64,000 bases of DNA. It comes from Crenothrix sp. D3. GTDB lineage: Bacteria > Pseudomonadota > Gammaproteobacteria > Methylococcales > Methylomonadaceae. The position numbers and the translations under genes are program-made. Below, in pieces: positions 17,754 to 26,492 of the stretch (position 1 is the first letter of the stretch; every line of letters begins with the position of its first letter). Below the pieces are notes generated by a model that had not been told where the DNA came from, made no database searches, and saw nothing but the letters and a program-made list of their open reading frames with translations. The stretch spans positions 248,001 through 312,000 of the forward strand of contig MBQZ01000018.1 of assembly GCA_002134785.1 (NCBI GenBank). Reading direction: 5' to 3'.

Positions 17754-18350
17754 TCAAAATCTCAAATATGCCCTTATTGGGTCTGCGCATTCAGAGGGTA
17801 GCCAAAGCGTAACGCCAAGAAAACTAAACCCTAATTTACAAAACGTTGGATATAAAACATAACAGGTGGCTAAGGTAATTGCGGGAGCGAGCGGCATTCG
17901 GCGACCAGCGGCTTCTGAGCTGTCTGGTTTTTGGTAAGTCATTACGCCAGTGACTAGCCCATAAAAAAACACTTTATACCTACGCAACAACTTAAATAAA
18001 TCACCCTGCACGGTTATAAACACGATAGCCATGACGAACATGATCATATAGCCACAAAAGACAACTTCTAATACTTTATTAAAACCAACCACACTCCCTA
18101 TCGCTGCCATTAATTTGGTGTCACCTGCACCCATGCTACCAAAAATATAACCTAGCAACATCAACGAAAAACCAGCACCCAACCCCGCACTACTGTCTTT
18201 TAAACCTAAACCTTCTGGAGAAAAAGTGTTCCAACTTAAACCCAACACCAAGATAAATAATGAAAGCCAATTGGGTATTCTGTGAGTAGCTGCATCGTAA
18301 ACAGACGCAACCAGCAAACTGATAATGAGGAGAGAATAAATAATCAGCAT
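17754..18350 (-). CDS. tadV: Prepilin peptidase, TadV/CpaA (A24 family)
   Basis: Inner-membrane aspartic peptidase that cleaves Flp prepilins and the TadE/F pseudopilins. Catalytic aspartates are in VYDAATHRIPNW and the GAGDTKL motif. About six hydrophobic segments are present. The ATG at 18350 (MLIIYSLLI) was chosen because the longer frame to 18401 starts at TTG and runs into a family A repeat. The result is 198 residues, somewhat longer than minimal TadV, with an extended C-terminus. Confidence 0.88.
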   Translation of the reverse strand: MLIIYSLLIISLLVASVYDAATHRIPNWLSLFILVLGLSWNTFSPEGLGLKDSSAGLGAGFSLMLLGYIFGSMGAGDTKLMAAIGSVVGFNKVLEVVFCGYMIMFVMAIVFITVQGDLFKLLRRYKVFFYGLVTGVMTYQKPDSSEAAGRRMPLAPAITLATCYVLYPTFCKLGFSFLGVTLWLPSECADPIRAYLRF

Positions 18351-18375
18351 GAATTCGAAAGGTTTGATTGAGCCT

Positions 18376-18450
18376 GTAGGACGGGCATAGGCGGTAGCCA
18401 AAACCCATCATTAATGAGGACGGGTTTCGCTATCGCTCCACCCATCCTAC
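18376..18450. repeat. Dispersed palindromic repeat, family A copy 3
   Basis: GTAGGACGGGCATAGGCGG pairs with CGCTATCGCTCCACCCATCC via an AAACCCATCATTAATGAGGACGGGTTT-like core. It lies between flp and tadV, where a hairpin could damp read-through from the highly expressed pilin gene. Confidence 0.85.
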
Positions 18451-18453
18451 GCA

Positions 18454-18645
18454 CTAACAAGTTCCATTTGTCACATTTTCTATACAACCTGTTATCTTAA
18501 TTATAGAGGCATTAACCGCATCTTTTAATATGTCCCAAGAAGCAATTGCTATAATACCCGCTAAAACCGCAGCAATCATCACCCACTCGACCGTTTCAGC
18601 ACCCTGCTCATCAGCTAAAAATACTCTCGCATTGAAGTACCTCAT
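18454..18645 (-). CDS. flp: Flp pilin
   Basis: A 63-residue prepilin of the Flp family. A short leader ending in DEQG is followed by AETVEWVMIAAVLAGIIAIA, the Flp hydrophobic helix with its conserved Glu, and a C-terminus with two cysteines (CIENVTNGTC) that may form a disulphide. It would be cleaved after Gly by TadV and polymerised into the pilus. The leader and helix are almost identical to those of the next flp gene, showing gene duplication. Confidence 0.92.
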   Translation of the reverse strand: MRYFNARVFLADEQGAETVEWVMIAAVLAGIIAIASWDILKDAVNASIIKITGCIENVTNGTC

Positions 18646-18729
18646 GACATTTCCTTAAAAATACACCCAACACAACCCGCGCTTGAGCGACACTACATTT
18701 GTTGCTCTCACTTCTAAGCCAGCAGAAAA

Positions 18730-18808
18730 GATGGGTAGAGGCAACAAGCAGAAACCCATTCTCGACGCAGGGGCGAGATGGGTCTCGCTATCGCTCCACC
18801 CAGCCTAT
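18730..18808. repeat. Degenerate family A repeat between the two flp genes
   Basis: GATGGGTAGAGGC...AGAAACCCATTC...GAGATGGGTCTCGCTATCGCTCCACCCAGCCTA retains the right arm of family A. Its left arm is diverged. Together with the copy at 18376-18450, each flp gene is followed by one repeat, as if the unit flp+repeat had been duplicated. Confidence 0.7.
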
Positions 18809-18811
18809 ATG

Positions 18812-19012
18812 CTACCCAGTGAACTTACAAGCCCCTCCACCCATGCAGGTAGATATATCAGTTATGGCATTGTTAACAGCACCTTTCAATGTAGTCCAAA
18901 AAGCAATAGCAATAATGCCCGCCAGAACAGCAGCAATCATCACCCACTCTACCGTTTCAGCACCCTGCTCATCGGCAAGAAATGCTGATATTTTATTTAT
19001 TAACGTTTTCAT
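18812..19012 (-). CDS. flp: Flp pilin, second copy
   Basis: From the ATG at 19012 (MKTLINKIS) this is a 66-residue prepilin with the same ADEQG/AETVEW processing region and hydrophobic helix as its neighbour. A longer ORF to 19051 was rejected because a GGAG box lies 6-8 bases before 19012. The C-terminus differs (STCMGGGACKFTG) but keeps two cysteines. It is the first gene downstream of the 19185-19229 dyad element, hence probably the promoter-proximal pilin. Confidence 0.9.
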   Translation of the reverse strand: MKTLINKISAFLADEQGAETVEWVMIAAVLAGIIAIAFWTTLKGAVNNAITDISTCMGGGACKFTG

Positions 19013-19184
19013 GATATTTCTCCAATAAAAAATCAAAAACACATTTAACATCCTTGGTTCGAAAATCGCACAAGCTCCTTTTTTGAAGTCTTCAACTTAC
19101 AGAATACACACCATCGTGCTGTAATCATCAAACTTCCGACAAAGCCGATTGTCCTCCTAAACAATAGAAATGACAATCACTTAA

Positions 19185-19229
19185 AATGGAGTATTAATGG
19201 ATAGAAAATAGATACTAAAAATATCCATT
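19185..19229 (-). promoter_or_regulatory. Dyad element upstream of flp, shared with the tadA operon
   Basis: AATGGAGTATT and AATATCCATT form an imperfect inverted repeat 173 bases upstream of flp. Ungapped comparison with 29462-29506 gives 33 of 45 identical bases at nearly the same distance from a Tad gene start. A common operator for both pilus transcripts is inferred. Confidence 0.6.
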
Positions 19230-19321
19230 GAAAATTAAGTAGCCAGTGGATAATTGGTTAAAAACTATTTATTAAAAATTTCACTACCTAGAAGAATCAA
19301 GGTGTTTAGAAATAAAAATAA

Positions 19322-20314
19322 ACGCGATGTTCGACTTTTAAATCTCAACTAATGCTTCAAAATGCAAAAGTGGATTACCCAATAATTTATTCAAAAAGAC
19401 ACCTACAGTGTGGGCAAGTAATTTGCGAATAAACCGATTTGCCAAATGCCAACGATCTCGTGCCCAAACCTTCTCAATATGGAGGCGTTGAGTTAGTTGA
19501 CCAATAACAGTTTCAACCAATCGCCTGATTTTCATAAGCTGTGTAACAAAAACTTTAGGTCGAGAATCGTTCATATTTTTTCGCAAAGGTGTTTGTAAAT
19601 CAAGACCTTGATTGGCTAAGTCCTCTGTTAAACTGGGGCGAATGTAGCCCTTGTCACCGATCAACAAACCACTTAAGCCCTTGGTTATATCCTGTAGTAC
19701 GTCGCGCTCATCAATGTTGGCGGCAGCAAACGTATAGCCACAAATGACACCTTCAGAGCTAATCAACACATGACCTTCAAAACCGTAGTATTTTTCGTCT
19801 TTTGCGGCACAGTAGCTATACCCCGCTTCCCCTTGAAAGCAATGACTTCGAGCAGCGCGGGTTATTTTACAGACAGGCATTGGAAAACCATCAACAAGAT
19901 GTATAGCTTGCTCTAATGCGTTCATTTTCTCAACCAAGTGTTGCTGAATAAGCCCTTTTAAGTGCCATAGATTGGCACTTTGTTTCACAAAATTCGAGCG
20001 CGATCCTAAATCGGGAAACCAAGAATGCCAATGTGCGTGGAAATATCGCCAGATACTTTTGTCTTGGTCTTTTCCCATAAACTCACCAATAATTTCCATC
20101 GTAATAACTTCACTGTCTGTTAGTTTGGGTGGAAATCCTCGGCGGCGAAGCGGGGTTTTCACAATCTCACGGTAAGCATCCTCTACACAACAGTAGACAT
20201 AAATGATAAAGTCTTCGACAGGCATGGCTTTTCCCCTTTTTTAGTTGCTTTTGGTAAAACAACCTTACAGGGAGAGAGTCGTGCTTTCAACTAATTAAAA
20301 GTCGAACATCGCGT
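19322..20314. mobile_element. IS982-family insertion sequence
   Basis: A 993-base element bounded by perfect 20-base inverted repeats (ACGCGATGTTCGACTTTTAA at 19322-19341 and its complement at 20295-20314). It is flanked by the 6-base direct repeat AAATAA (19316-19321 and 20315-20320), likely a target duplication though in AT-rich sequence. One intact transposase gene fills it. Confidence 0.92.
19338..20225 (-). CDS. IS982-family transposase
   Basis: A 295-residue DDE transposase. LVDGFPMPVCKI contains the first catalytic Asp and is typical of IS982, GDKGY carries the second Asp, and the ETVIGQL region the Glu. It appears full-length and undamaged, so the element could still be mobile. The 3' end of the gene overlaps the left inverted repeat, as is usual in this family. 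Confidence 0.92.
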   Translation of the reverse strand: MPVEDFIIYVYCCVEDAYREIVKTPLRRRGFPPKLTDSEVITMEIIGEFMGKDQDKSIWRYFHAHWHSWFPDLGSRSNFVKQSANLWHLKGLIQQHLVEKMNALEQAIHLVDGFPMPVCKITRAARSHCFQGEAGYSYCAAKDEKYYGFEGHVLISSEGVICGYTFAAANIDERDVLQDITKGLSGLLIGDKGYIRPSLTEDLANQGLDLQTPLRKNMNDSRPKVFVTQLMKIRRLVETVIGQLTQRLHIEKVWARDRWHLANRFIRKLLAHTVGVFLNKLLGNPLLHFEALVEI

Positions 20315-20325
20315 AAATAACTGAT

Positions 20326-20745
20326 TTAATGAGGATTCTTACTGACAATTAATTGCTTAGTTCGAAAAACCCAATGCTTATTCATCTCATAATTAACCAA
20401 CAGAGCAACGATAGAACCAAAGCCAACGCCGATTGCGGGATAGGAATGTACGACTTCCAGTGTTCCGAGACATAAGGCGTAGATTCCATAGTTAATGCCC
20501 CCGCCAATGATATTAAAAATGAGGTAACGCCCCCATTCATGATGAGCGCAACCACTTTTTCGATTTATAAATGTGAACCTTCGGTTCATAAGCCAAGTAC
20601 AGGTTGTAGCAAACAGATAAGACACAATTCTTCCAAGATAAAGATCGAAGTCAGTAAACGACCCGATGAGTTGCATAATGCCTGCATCGACTAAAAAGCC
20701 AATTGAACCGACCAGACAAAATCGTGTGAACTGTTTACAGAACAT
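20326..20745 (-). CDS. GtrA-family membrane protein
   Basis: A 139-residue protein with four predicted membrane helices and the GtrA pattern FTRFCLVGSIGFLVDAGIMQ near the start and LMNRRFTF in the middle. GtrA proteins are thought to flip undecaprenyl-phosphate-linked sugars across the inner membrane. It lies 7 bases after a GT2 gene and near a GT-C-like gene, so the three fit the Gtr three-component glycosylation pattern. The downstream side was later invaded by the IS982 element 11 bases beyond its stop. Confidence 0.88.
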   Translation of the reverse strand: MFCKQFTRFCLVGSIGFLVDAGIMQLIGSFTDFDLYLGRIVSYLFATTCTWLMNRRFTFINRKSGCAHHEWGRYLIFNIIGGGINYGIYALCLGTLEVVHSYPAIGVGFGSIVALLVNYEMNKHWVFRTKQLIVSKNPH

Positions 20746-20752
20746 TTGAATA

Positions 20753-21697
20753 TTATGCTTGTGAATCGTTGCCGATGGCAGGAATTGACAAATACATTAA
20801 GCGTTTTAATTCCTGCCGTCCACGAGTAACTGTTTCGAGTATTAACCCTGAAGCTAGGCTGAGAAAAGCCAGTAACATTAATCCTGTTGATAAAATGGCA
20901 GTAGGAATACGAGGGACTAAACCTGTTTTCAGGAAAGTTTCAAAGAGAGGATAAGCCAAAATTACTGAAGCTAAAGCCAATGCGAAAGCAATTATCGAAA
21001 AGAAAGTTTGCGGATGTTCGTCCTTGTAAAGTCGCAGAATAGTTGACAAAATGCGAAATCCGTCACGATAGGTATTCAGCTTGCTGATTGAGTCTTGAGG
21101 GCGAGACCTGTAGAAAGTTAGCAGCTCCGCAGTGGGCATTCTCAGCTCTAGGGCGTGTACTGTCAGCTCTGTTTCTATTTCAAAACCTTTGGTAAGTGCG
21201 GGGAATGATTTGACGAAACGACGGGACATAACGCGATAGCCAGAAAGCATATCAGTAAAAGTGTGTCCGAAAATGACTGCAACTAAGCCAGTTAGCAGCG
21301 CATTCCCCAGCTTATGCCCTTTACGGTATGATGTCTCTTCACTGGTCTGGCGAACACCAACCACCATATCGAGATGGTTTGCAACAAGTTTTTCAATCAT
21401 TGGCAAAACTGTTGTTGCATCGTAAGTATCATCACCATCAACAAGAATGTAAATATCTGCTTCGACATCGGCAAACATCCTACGAATAACGTTACCTTTC
21501 CCTGAATGGGATTCGGTACGGACAATTGCGCCAGCTTCTTTTGCTACCTGTTTGGTTTGATCGCTGGAGTTGTTATCAAACACATAAATCGCGGCATCGG
21601 GGAGAATTGTCTGAAAATCCTTTACTACTTTTCTAATGGTTTTCTCCTCATTGTAACAAGGCACTAAAACGGCAACATTTTTTTGTAGTAGGAACAT
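20753..21697 (-). CDS. Family 2 glycosyltransferase, GtrB-like
   Basis: A 314-residue cytoplasmic-facing glycosyltransferase with the GT-A fold. LVPCYNEEKTI starts the domain and LVDGDDTYD carries the nucleotide-sugar/metal DXD. Two C-terminal membrane helices follow, as in GtrB and DPM1-like enzymes that load a sugar on undecaprenyl phosphate. It is followed at once by gtrA. Expected product: a lipid-linked sugar donor for surface-glycan or protein modification. The sugar is not predictable. Confidence 0.88.
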   Translation of the reverse strand: MFLLQKNVAVLVPCYNEEKTIRKVVKDFQTILPDAAIYVFDNNSSDQTKQVAKEAGAIVRTESHSGKGNVIRRMFADVEADIYILVDGDDTYDATTVLPMIEKLVANHLDMVVGVRQTSEETSYRKGHKLGNALLTGLVAVIFGHTFTDMLSGYRVMSRRFVKSFPALTKGFEIETELTVHALELRMPTAELLTFYRSRPQDSISKLNTYRDGFRILSTILRLYKDEHPQTFFSIIAFALALASVILAYPLFETFLKTGLVPRIPTAILSTGLMLLAFLSLASGLILETVTRGRQELKRLMYLSIPAIGNDSQA

Positions 21698-21795
21698 TAA
21701 TTACTCCATGAGAACTGATTAGTAGTTTAGTCGCTATCAGTCAATAAAACGATTATAAATCTGTTCGCACTGAACCTTGCGCTTTCATAACATTT

Positions 21796-22224
21796 TTAAT
21801 CGGGATAGAAGCTGTTGTCAAACAGTTGAGTCATGGTATACGGACATTGTTCTGGGAAATGGTCTTCATCTAATCCTGTCTCTTTAGCGGCTTCTATTTT
21901 TGCACGGCTGTATAATCTAGCAAATAGTTCATCAAGTTTATTTTTTAGACTTGGGTTGTCATCCAGTACATCTACGCAATTCGCCCGTTGTCCCTTGATG
22001 GTCAATTCCCAACTTTTGCCCCGCCTTGTAGGTTGATATTGCCATTTGAGTAAGTGGGTCAGTAATACTATCAATCGGCTTTCTAATGCCCGCTTTTCAC
22101 TTCTACCCATCGTTTCCAGTTCCTCTATGATGTTCTCTAGGTCTGCGTTTTGTACCTGCCCTGTCCTTAACAATTGGGCTTGTTCATTCGTCCATGCGTA
22201 ATAGTCAATGTGGTAATCTGTCAT
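21796..22224 (-). CDS. DUF29-family protein
   Basis: A 142-residue DUF29 protein. The family pattern is clear: YAWTNEQAQLLR, ADLENIIEELETMGRSEKRAL and RLIVLLTHLLKWQYQP, with a C-terminal FPEQCPYT motif. Its function is unknown. DUF29 genes are frequent in accessory DNA of cyanobacteria and proteobacteria, often near toxin-antitoxin genes, which matches this neighbourhood. It stands alone between two glycosyltransferase genes on the same strand. Confidence 0.85.
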   Translation of the reverse strand: MTDYHIDYYAWTNEQAQLLRTGQVQNADLENIIEELETMGRSEKRALESRLIVLLTHLLKWQYQPTRRGKSWELTIKGQRANCVDVLDDNPSLKNKLDELFARLYSRAKIEAAKETGLDEDHFPEQCPYTMTQLFDNSFYPD

Positions 22225-22283
22225 GGTCTTTCTCGTTGTTAGTTGCGCTTAAATTACACTCAAATTGTACAACTAATTCTTGC

Positions 22284-22340
22284 GAAGATTAGCCTGTCGA
22301 AGTATGAATGTGGTTCGATATAATCTCACCACGAAAGGTA
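22284..22340. repeat. Degenerate family C repeat
   Basis: AGCCTGTCGAAGTATGAATGTGG...TTCGATATAATCTCACCACGAAAGGT resembles the copy at 23908-23967 with several changes. It flanks the GT-C gene on one side as that copy does on the other, so the pair brackets that gene. Confidence 0.7.
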
Positions 22341-22365
22341 TCATTTTACTCTACAAGTCTAAAAC

Positions 22366-23850
22366 TTATTTTGATAAAACAGGTTTGGCGATAAACACAG
22401 CGGCTACACTATCTTCATATACCAAATTAAATCGCTGATCAAATCGAAGTAATGATGCCAAGGGCATATTTATTTGAGCGATGACCAATTTAGACTGAGC
22501 CAATTCAGAATTATCAGCCCAATCATGCGCCCCCCGCCAAGTTTTAAGTGATTTCTCAATTCTTTCTTCACCATGAAGCTGAGTTCTACCATCCATACTG
22601 ACTAGAAGTTGTGGTAGATGCCAAATCAGGTAGCCGCCCCAATTGGTATAATTGTAGAGTGAGCCTGTGTAACCGCGTGTTTTAACAATCTCCACAGCAG
22701 CAGCGGGATATACTTTCGCCACTGCATCATTCAATCCATTTTCTGTGAGCTTACGATGATGAACGAAAAAAATAACAACTAGACAGCTAATGATGAAGGC
22801 TACTAGCATTTGGGATTTCTTTATTTTAATACGCTTATCTATTGAGGGGGCAGGGCGGACTGAAGCAATGATAATAATAGCGGGTAACACCACGAACCAG
22901 ACATCTCTCATAGAACGAAAAGAGATAAAAATGCCTGTTATCAACATCAATATAGGGAAAGGTTTTATTTGCGTTTTTTGTCCTAGCAAGAGCGTTGCGC
23001 CTAATATCAAACCAAGAACAACCCAATCTGGAAACCAACGAAAAGACATGGACTGGAGTTCATTAATATATTGGTAAATCTCAGTTTGACCCATAGTATC
23101 AATAACTGTTTCATATAAATGAATATGATAAGGGGTTGCTAAGGTGGCGACGAAACAGGATAGTACGATTAACCATTGTCGCGTATTAAAAGCCGACTTT
23201 ACATTACTAAATGAAAAAGGTTGTTTAAGTGCTTGCTCAATTAAGGGGTCTATTGAAAAAATCACCAATGTAAACAGCCCGTAAATAAACTGAATATGGA
23301 GGTTTGCCCACAATGCAAAAAGGAAAGGTAGCGCGATCAAATAGCGATAATTCCCTGTTCTTCTGGCTGTTAGCAATATGTCTAACTCAATAATAAATAA
23401 CAATATGGTGAATAACCAAGGGCGTGGTGTTTGGAGTAATGGTGCCATTCCAATAATGCCCAACGCGGTAAGTCCAATTACAATGCTGACATTCTGCTCG
23501 ATTTTCCGAATCAGTGTAAACAGCGCGAAGGTGATACCCAGTGATAGGGTGACGGTATAAATTAGCAGCCCAACCATGCCAAATGTCTGAACTAATCTAT
23601 AAACGATTAGCTCAAAAAGCCAACTATAAGCAACCCACGGTTTTCCTTGCCCGTAAAGAGAAAAAGGATCAGTAGTCGGAACAGTACCATGCTCAACCAT
23701 CCATCGCCCAGTGCTGAGATGCCATCCCGTATCTGACTCCAGTATCACATTTTGTGTCATTGATGTTGCCAAGGCTAAGCAGTAAAGACTCGCAAAAAGA
23801 AATGAACGGCGAAATAGTTCTTCATATAGTCCAATATTGATTGATTTCAT
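22366..23850 (-). CDS. Multi-spanning GT-C-like membrane protein
   Basis: A 494-residue protein with about ten to twelve hydrophobic segments. Near residue 38 it has ESDTGWHLSTGRWM, like the first-loop acidic motif of GT-C glycosyltransferases. A C-terminal soluble region follows (NYTNWGGYLIWHLPQLLVSMD). In the three-component Gtr scheme this would be the extracytoplasmic enzyme that moves the sugar from lipid carrier to acceptor (O-antigen, pilin or another surface polymer). That role is inferred from topology and from the GT2 and GtrA genes downstream. Confidence 0.7.
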   Translation of the reverse strand: MKSINIGLYEELFRRSFLFASLYCLALATSMTQNVILESDTGWHLSTGRWMVEHGTVPTTDPFSLYGQGKPWVAYSWLFELIVYRLVQTFGMVGLLIYTVTLSLGITFALFTLIRKIEQNVSIVIGLTALGIIGMAPLLQTPRPWLFTILLFIIELDILLTARRTGNYRYLIALPFLFALWANLHIQFIYGLFTLVIFSIDPLIEQALKQPFSFSNVKSAFNTRQWLIVLSCFVATLATPYHIHLYETVIDTMGQTEIYQYINELQSMSFRWFPDWVVLGLILGATLLLGQKTQIKPFPILMLITGIFISFRSMRDVWFVVLPAIIIIASVRPAPSIDKRIKIKKSQMLVAFIISCLVVIFFVHHRKLTENGLNDAVAKVYPAAAVEIVKTRGYTGSLYNYTNWGGYLIWHLPQLLVSMDGRTQLHGEERIEKSLKTWRGAHDWADNSELAQSKLVIAQINMPLASLLRFDQRFNLVYEDSVAAVFIAKPVLSK

Positions 23851-23907
23851 TGCGTTATGTCGTAGTAGTTGGTAAGAATTGGTAGTCCTAAAAAGCGAGT
23901 GGTTTAG

Positions 23908-23967
23908 ACCGTTCGCCCTGAGCTTGTCGAAGGGTGAATGTGGTTCGACAAGCTCACCACGAACGGT
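23908..23967. repeat. Family C palindromic repeat
   Basis: ACCGTTCGCCCTGAGC...TTGTCGAAGGG and GGTTCGACAAGCTCACC...GAACGGT make a long imperfect hairpin. Relatives lie at 22284, 34795, 34905 and inside the element at 37101-37272. The core is a widespread bacterial intergenic repeat. Confidence 0.85.
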
Positions 23968-23987
23968 ATTATTTAGCTATATTAAGA

Positions 23988-24272
23988 TTAAGCCGCTAAA
24001 TGGTGAACACCTAAAGTCTCACGTTTTTCTTGCCATTGCCAAACATCATAAGCGGCTTGGGCAGCAAGCCACGATTCTGCACTTTTACCGAATGCCAGTT
24101 CCAGACGCACCGCCATTTCTGGACTGAGTCCTGTTTTACCATTGACTAGCGCGGACACGGTTTTACGCGTTACATTCAAGTGTTTAGCTGTTTGGGTAAT
24201 ACTTAAACCCAACGGTTCAAGCCACAGTTCGGCTAATAGCTCACCTGGATGGGGGGGGTTAAACTGCTTCAT
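23988..24272 (-). CDS. higA: HigA-type antitoxin
   Basis: A 94-residue XRE-family antitoxin. The PPHPGELL start and the helix-turn-helix [22 protein letters not shown] with [14 protein letters not shown] are the HigA/VapI signature. It should neutralise the upstream HigB and repress the operon. Eight consecutive C in its fifth to eighth codons form a possible slippage tract. It lies 15 bases downstream of the toxin gene, the usual inverted higB-higA order. Confidence 0.93.
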   Translation of the reverse strand: MKQFNPPHPGELLAELWLEPLGLSITQTAKHLNVTRKTVSALVNGKTGLSPEMAVRLELAFGKSAESWLAAQAAYDVWQWQEKRETLGVHHLAA

Positions 24273-24287
24273 CTCATTAATACCTCG

Positions 24288-24566
24288 TTAGTGATAGTCC
24301 AGATAATCGACAACGTACACATCGCCATCCTCAAACTGAAAAATAACACGCCAATTGGCTTGCACTGTCACTGCAAAGAATCCAGACCGTTTGCCTTTGA
24401 GAGCGTGCAAGCGCAAAGCAGGTGCTTTTAAATCACTCAATTGCTTTGCATCATTCAGCAATGCCAGAATCAACCGTAACTGTTTGCTATGAATTGCCTG
24501 AATGCTAACTGAGTTACCTGTAGTAAAGAATTTTTCCAGCCCTTTGTGCGCGAAACTTTTAATCAT
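24288..24566 (-). CDS. higB: HigB-type toxin (RelE/ParE superfamily)
   Basis: A 92-residue probable ribosome-dependent mRNA endonuclease. MIKSFAHKGLEKFFTTG, LHALKGKRSGFFAVTVQANWRV and the C-terminal DVYVVDYLDYH match HigB. It is complete, and with higA forms an intact type II module inserted between tadD and the glycosylation genes. Confidence 0.93.
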   Translation of the reverse strand: MIKSFAHKGLEKFFTTGNSVSIQAIHSKQLRLILALLNDAKQLSDLKAPALRLHALKGKRSGFFAVTVQANWRVIFQFEDGDVYVVDYLDYH

Positions 24567-24614
24567 GCTGGATATTGTAACCAGATTGGTTGCATAGCAC
24601 GAATGGATTCATAG

Positions 24615-25529
24615 CTACTGTGTATCCCTATTTTCCAACCGCATTAAATTATCATTGGCTTTTTTATAAAACAGGGGTGATGTTTCTATTGCCGCTTGCA
24701 AATAATTGTTTGCTTCTATGTAATCGCCGTTCATCATGGCAATATAGCCTGTGTTATTACTGGCTTCGGCAGGTGTAGATACTTTAGTGAAGGAATTGTA
24801 TGCCTGTTCATAGCGACCTAAACGTGCTTGTAGTAGAGCATAGTTATAGATCGCTTTTTTAAAGCTGGGATTGATTTGCAGAGCTTTAACATAATAAGGC
24901 TCAGCTGCATCGAATTTATCAGCTGAATAGAGTGCGAATCCTATATTGTTGAGCAATTCGGGTGAATTTGGGAAAATGCGATCTGCTTTTTTAAAAAAAT
25001 CTTCAGCTTTTAGTGGGTTGCCTTGTAAATTGGCAATAATACCCAAGCCGTTATAAGCAGACCAGCTCTGCTGTTTGGCGACAACTCGAGTAAGATTTTT
25101 TTCTGCGTCAGGGTAGTTTTTCAACTTAATTAGCAATAAGCCGTACTGTTCAGTTGCCTTTAAATTATCGGGCTGTTGTTTTAATAGTAAGTTAAGGCTG
25201 ACTTCTGCTAAGTTATATTTTTTTAGTTCGATATACAAGTCAGCCATTTTTTGTAAGAGTTGAACATTGTTTGGTTCTAAATTGTATGCTTTTACATAAT
25301 AGAGTTGTGCTAAGTCCATTTTACCGCCCTGTATTGCTTTTTCGGCTTTTAACAGAGCGTCATCTACTGAGGCTACCGTAAGCCCTGTACTTTGCAACAC
25401 CTCTTCGGTTTCTTGTTTATCGCGGCTAATTTCTGCTTCTTTAAGGTTGTTAGAGCTGCACGCGGTTAATAGTAGACAGCTTAAAATGCCTAGAAAAATT
25501 GGATTCGTTGGTGTTTTTCTTTGTTTCAT
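24615..25529 (-). CDS. tadD: TPR lipoprotein TadD
   Basis: A Tad-pilus assembly lipoprotein of 304 residues. The start at 25529 (MKQRKTP) overlaps the tadC stop by four bases, and the longer ORF runs inside tadC. The leader ends in the lipobox LTAC. The mature protein contains about five tetratricopeptide repeats (for example AYNGLGIIANLQGNPLKAEDFF, LLNNIGFALYSADKFDAAEPYY), a scaffold for protein-protein contact. It is the last gene of the tadABCD transcript before the accessory insertion. Confidence 0.9.
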   Translation of the reverse strand: MKQRKTPTNPIFLGILSCLLLTACSSNNLKEAEISRDKQETEEVLQSTGLTVASVDDALLKAEKAIQGGKMDLAQLYYVKAYNLEPNNVQLLQKMADLYIELKKYNLAEVSLNLLLKQQPDNLKATEQYGLLLIKLKNYPDAEKNLTRVVAKQQSWSAYNGLGIIANLQGNPLKAEDFFKKADRIFPNSPELLNNIGFALYSADKFDAAEPYYVKALQINPSFKKAIYNYALLQARLGRYEQAYNSFTKVSTPAEASNNTGYIAMMNGDYIEANNYLQAAIETSPLFYKKANDNLMRLENRDTQ

Positions 25530-26482
25530 CTCATAGAACTCATATTTTGAATCATAAGCAGGCCAGGTATCATGACAACCATTAGGAATGCGGGTAATAA
25601 ACAAACTGCCAATGGAAAAATTAACTTGGTGCCGATTTTTGCAGCGATGGCTTCGGCAGCTTGTGTTCTTTTATCTCTAAGGTCTTCGGAATACACTTTT
25701 AATGTTTCGACGATGCTGGTGCCAAAACGCATACTTTGTGACAGTGCGGAAACTAAGCCTTTGAGGTCTTCCACCCCCGTTCTTTCTACTAATCTTTGTA
25801 GGGCTTTATGACGGTCAATACCTGCTCGCGTTTCGACGATAACAATCTCTAGTTCATCCGCTAATACAGGTTGACTGAGGTTGATTTCAGTCGCCACTTT
25901 TTGTATTGCCGCATCCAAACTCAAGCCCGCTTCGGAACAGACTACCAATAAATCAAGTGCGTCTGGAAAGGCTCTGCGTATAGATTTTTGCCGATTGGCA
26001 ATGAGTTTGTCTAATATAAAACTGGGACCCATATAACCGATTATTATTACTATAATTACCGCCTGAAATGTTGTTTCGCCGTTCATACTAGACATGAATG
26101 GCGCAATCATTATTACCAATAGAGGTAGTGAAATCATTAATAACATTCGTATCGCATAATAATGTAATAAACTGTTTTTGCTATGAAAGCCTGCATAATG
26201 AAGACGCGTGGTGGTTCTTCCTAGTAATGGCATATTGCTAGGTAGAAAAACCTTACTGTGTGTTTTCAATTTTTCCGATAGGATGTCAGATTCAACCATA
26301 GCCAGTGTATTGATATTAATTTCACGCTTAAAACGAGAGCGTACGGGATCAAAAAAATCAAACAACGACATCAATGCGAAAGCGAACATAAACACTGCCG
26401 CAGAGACTATCAAAATAACAACCCATTGGTTTTCTTGCTTATTTTCTGCCAATCCTGTCAGTAATTGCATTAAAAAATCCAT
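25526..26482 (-). CDS. tadC: Tad pilus inner-membrane platform TadC
   Basis: GspF-like inner-membrane protein that pairs with TadB as assembly platform. The GspF domain is visible as RRAFPDALDLLVVCSEAGLSLDAAIQ, with membrane segments near residues 14-35, 110-150 and the C-terminus. The ATG at 26482 (MDFLMQLLT) was chosen because a GAGGA box lies 8 bases upstream, while the longer frame begins at TTG 26503 inside tadB. This gives 318 residues. Confidence 0.92.
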   Translation of the reverse strand: MDFLMQLLTGLAENKQENQWVVILIVSAAVFMFAFALMSLFDFFDPVRSRFKREININTLAMVESDILSEKLKTHSKVFLPSNMPLLGRTTTRLHYAGFHSKNSLLHYYAIRMLLMISLPLLVIMIAPFMSSMNGETTFQAVIIVIIIGYMGPSFILDKLIANRQKSIRRAFPDALDLLVVCSEAGLSLDAAIQKVATEINLSQPVLADELEIVIVETRAGIDRHKALQRLVERTGVEDLKGLVSALSQSMRFGTSIVETLKVYSEDLRDKRTQAAEAIAAKIGTKLIFPLAVCLLPAFLMVVMIPGLLMIQNMSSMR

Positions 26483-26492
26483 TTGTTTTTCC

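Noticed and set aside
18351-18401. Longer prepilin peptidase beginning at TTG 18401
   Set aside because: The extension runs into a family A repeat and is not membrane-like; the ATG at 18350 opens directly in the first helix.
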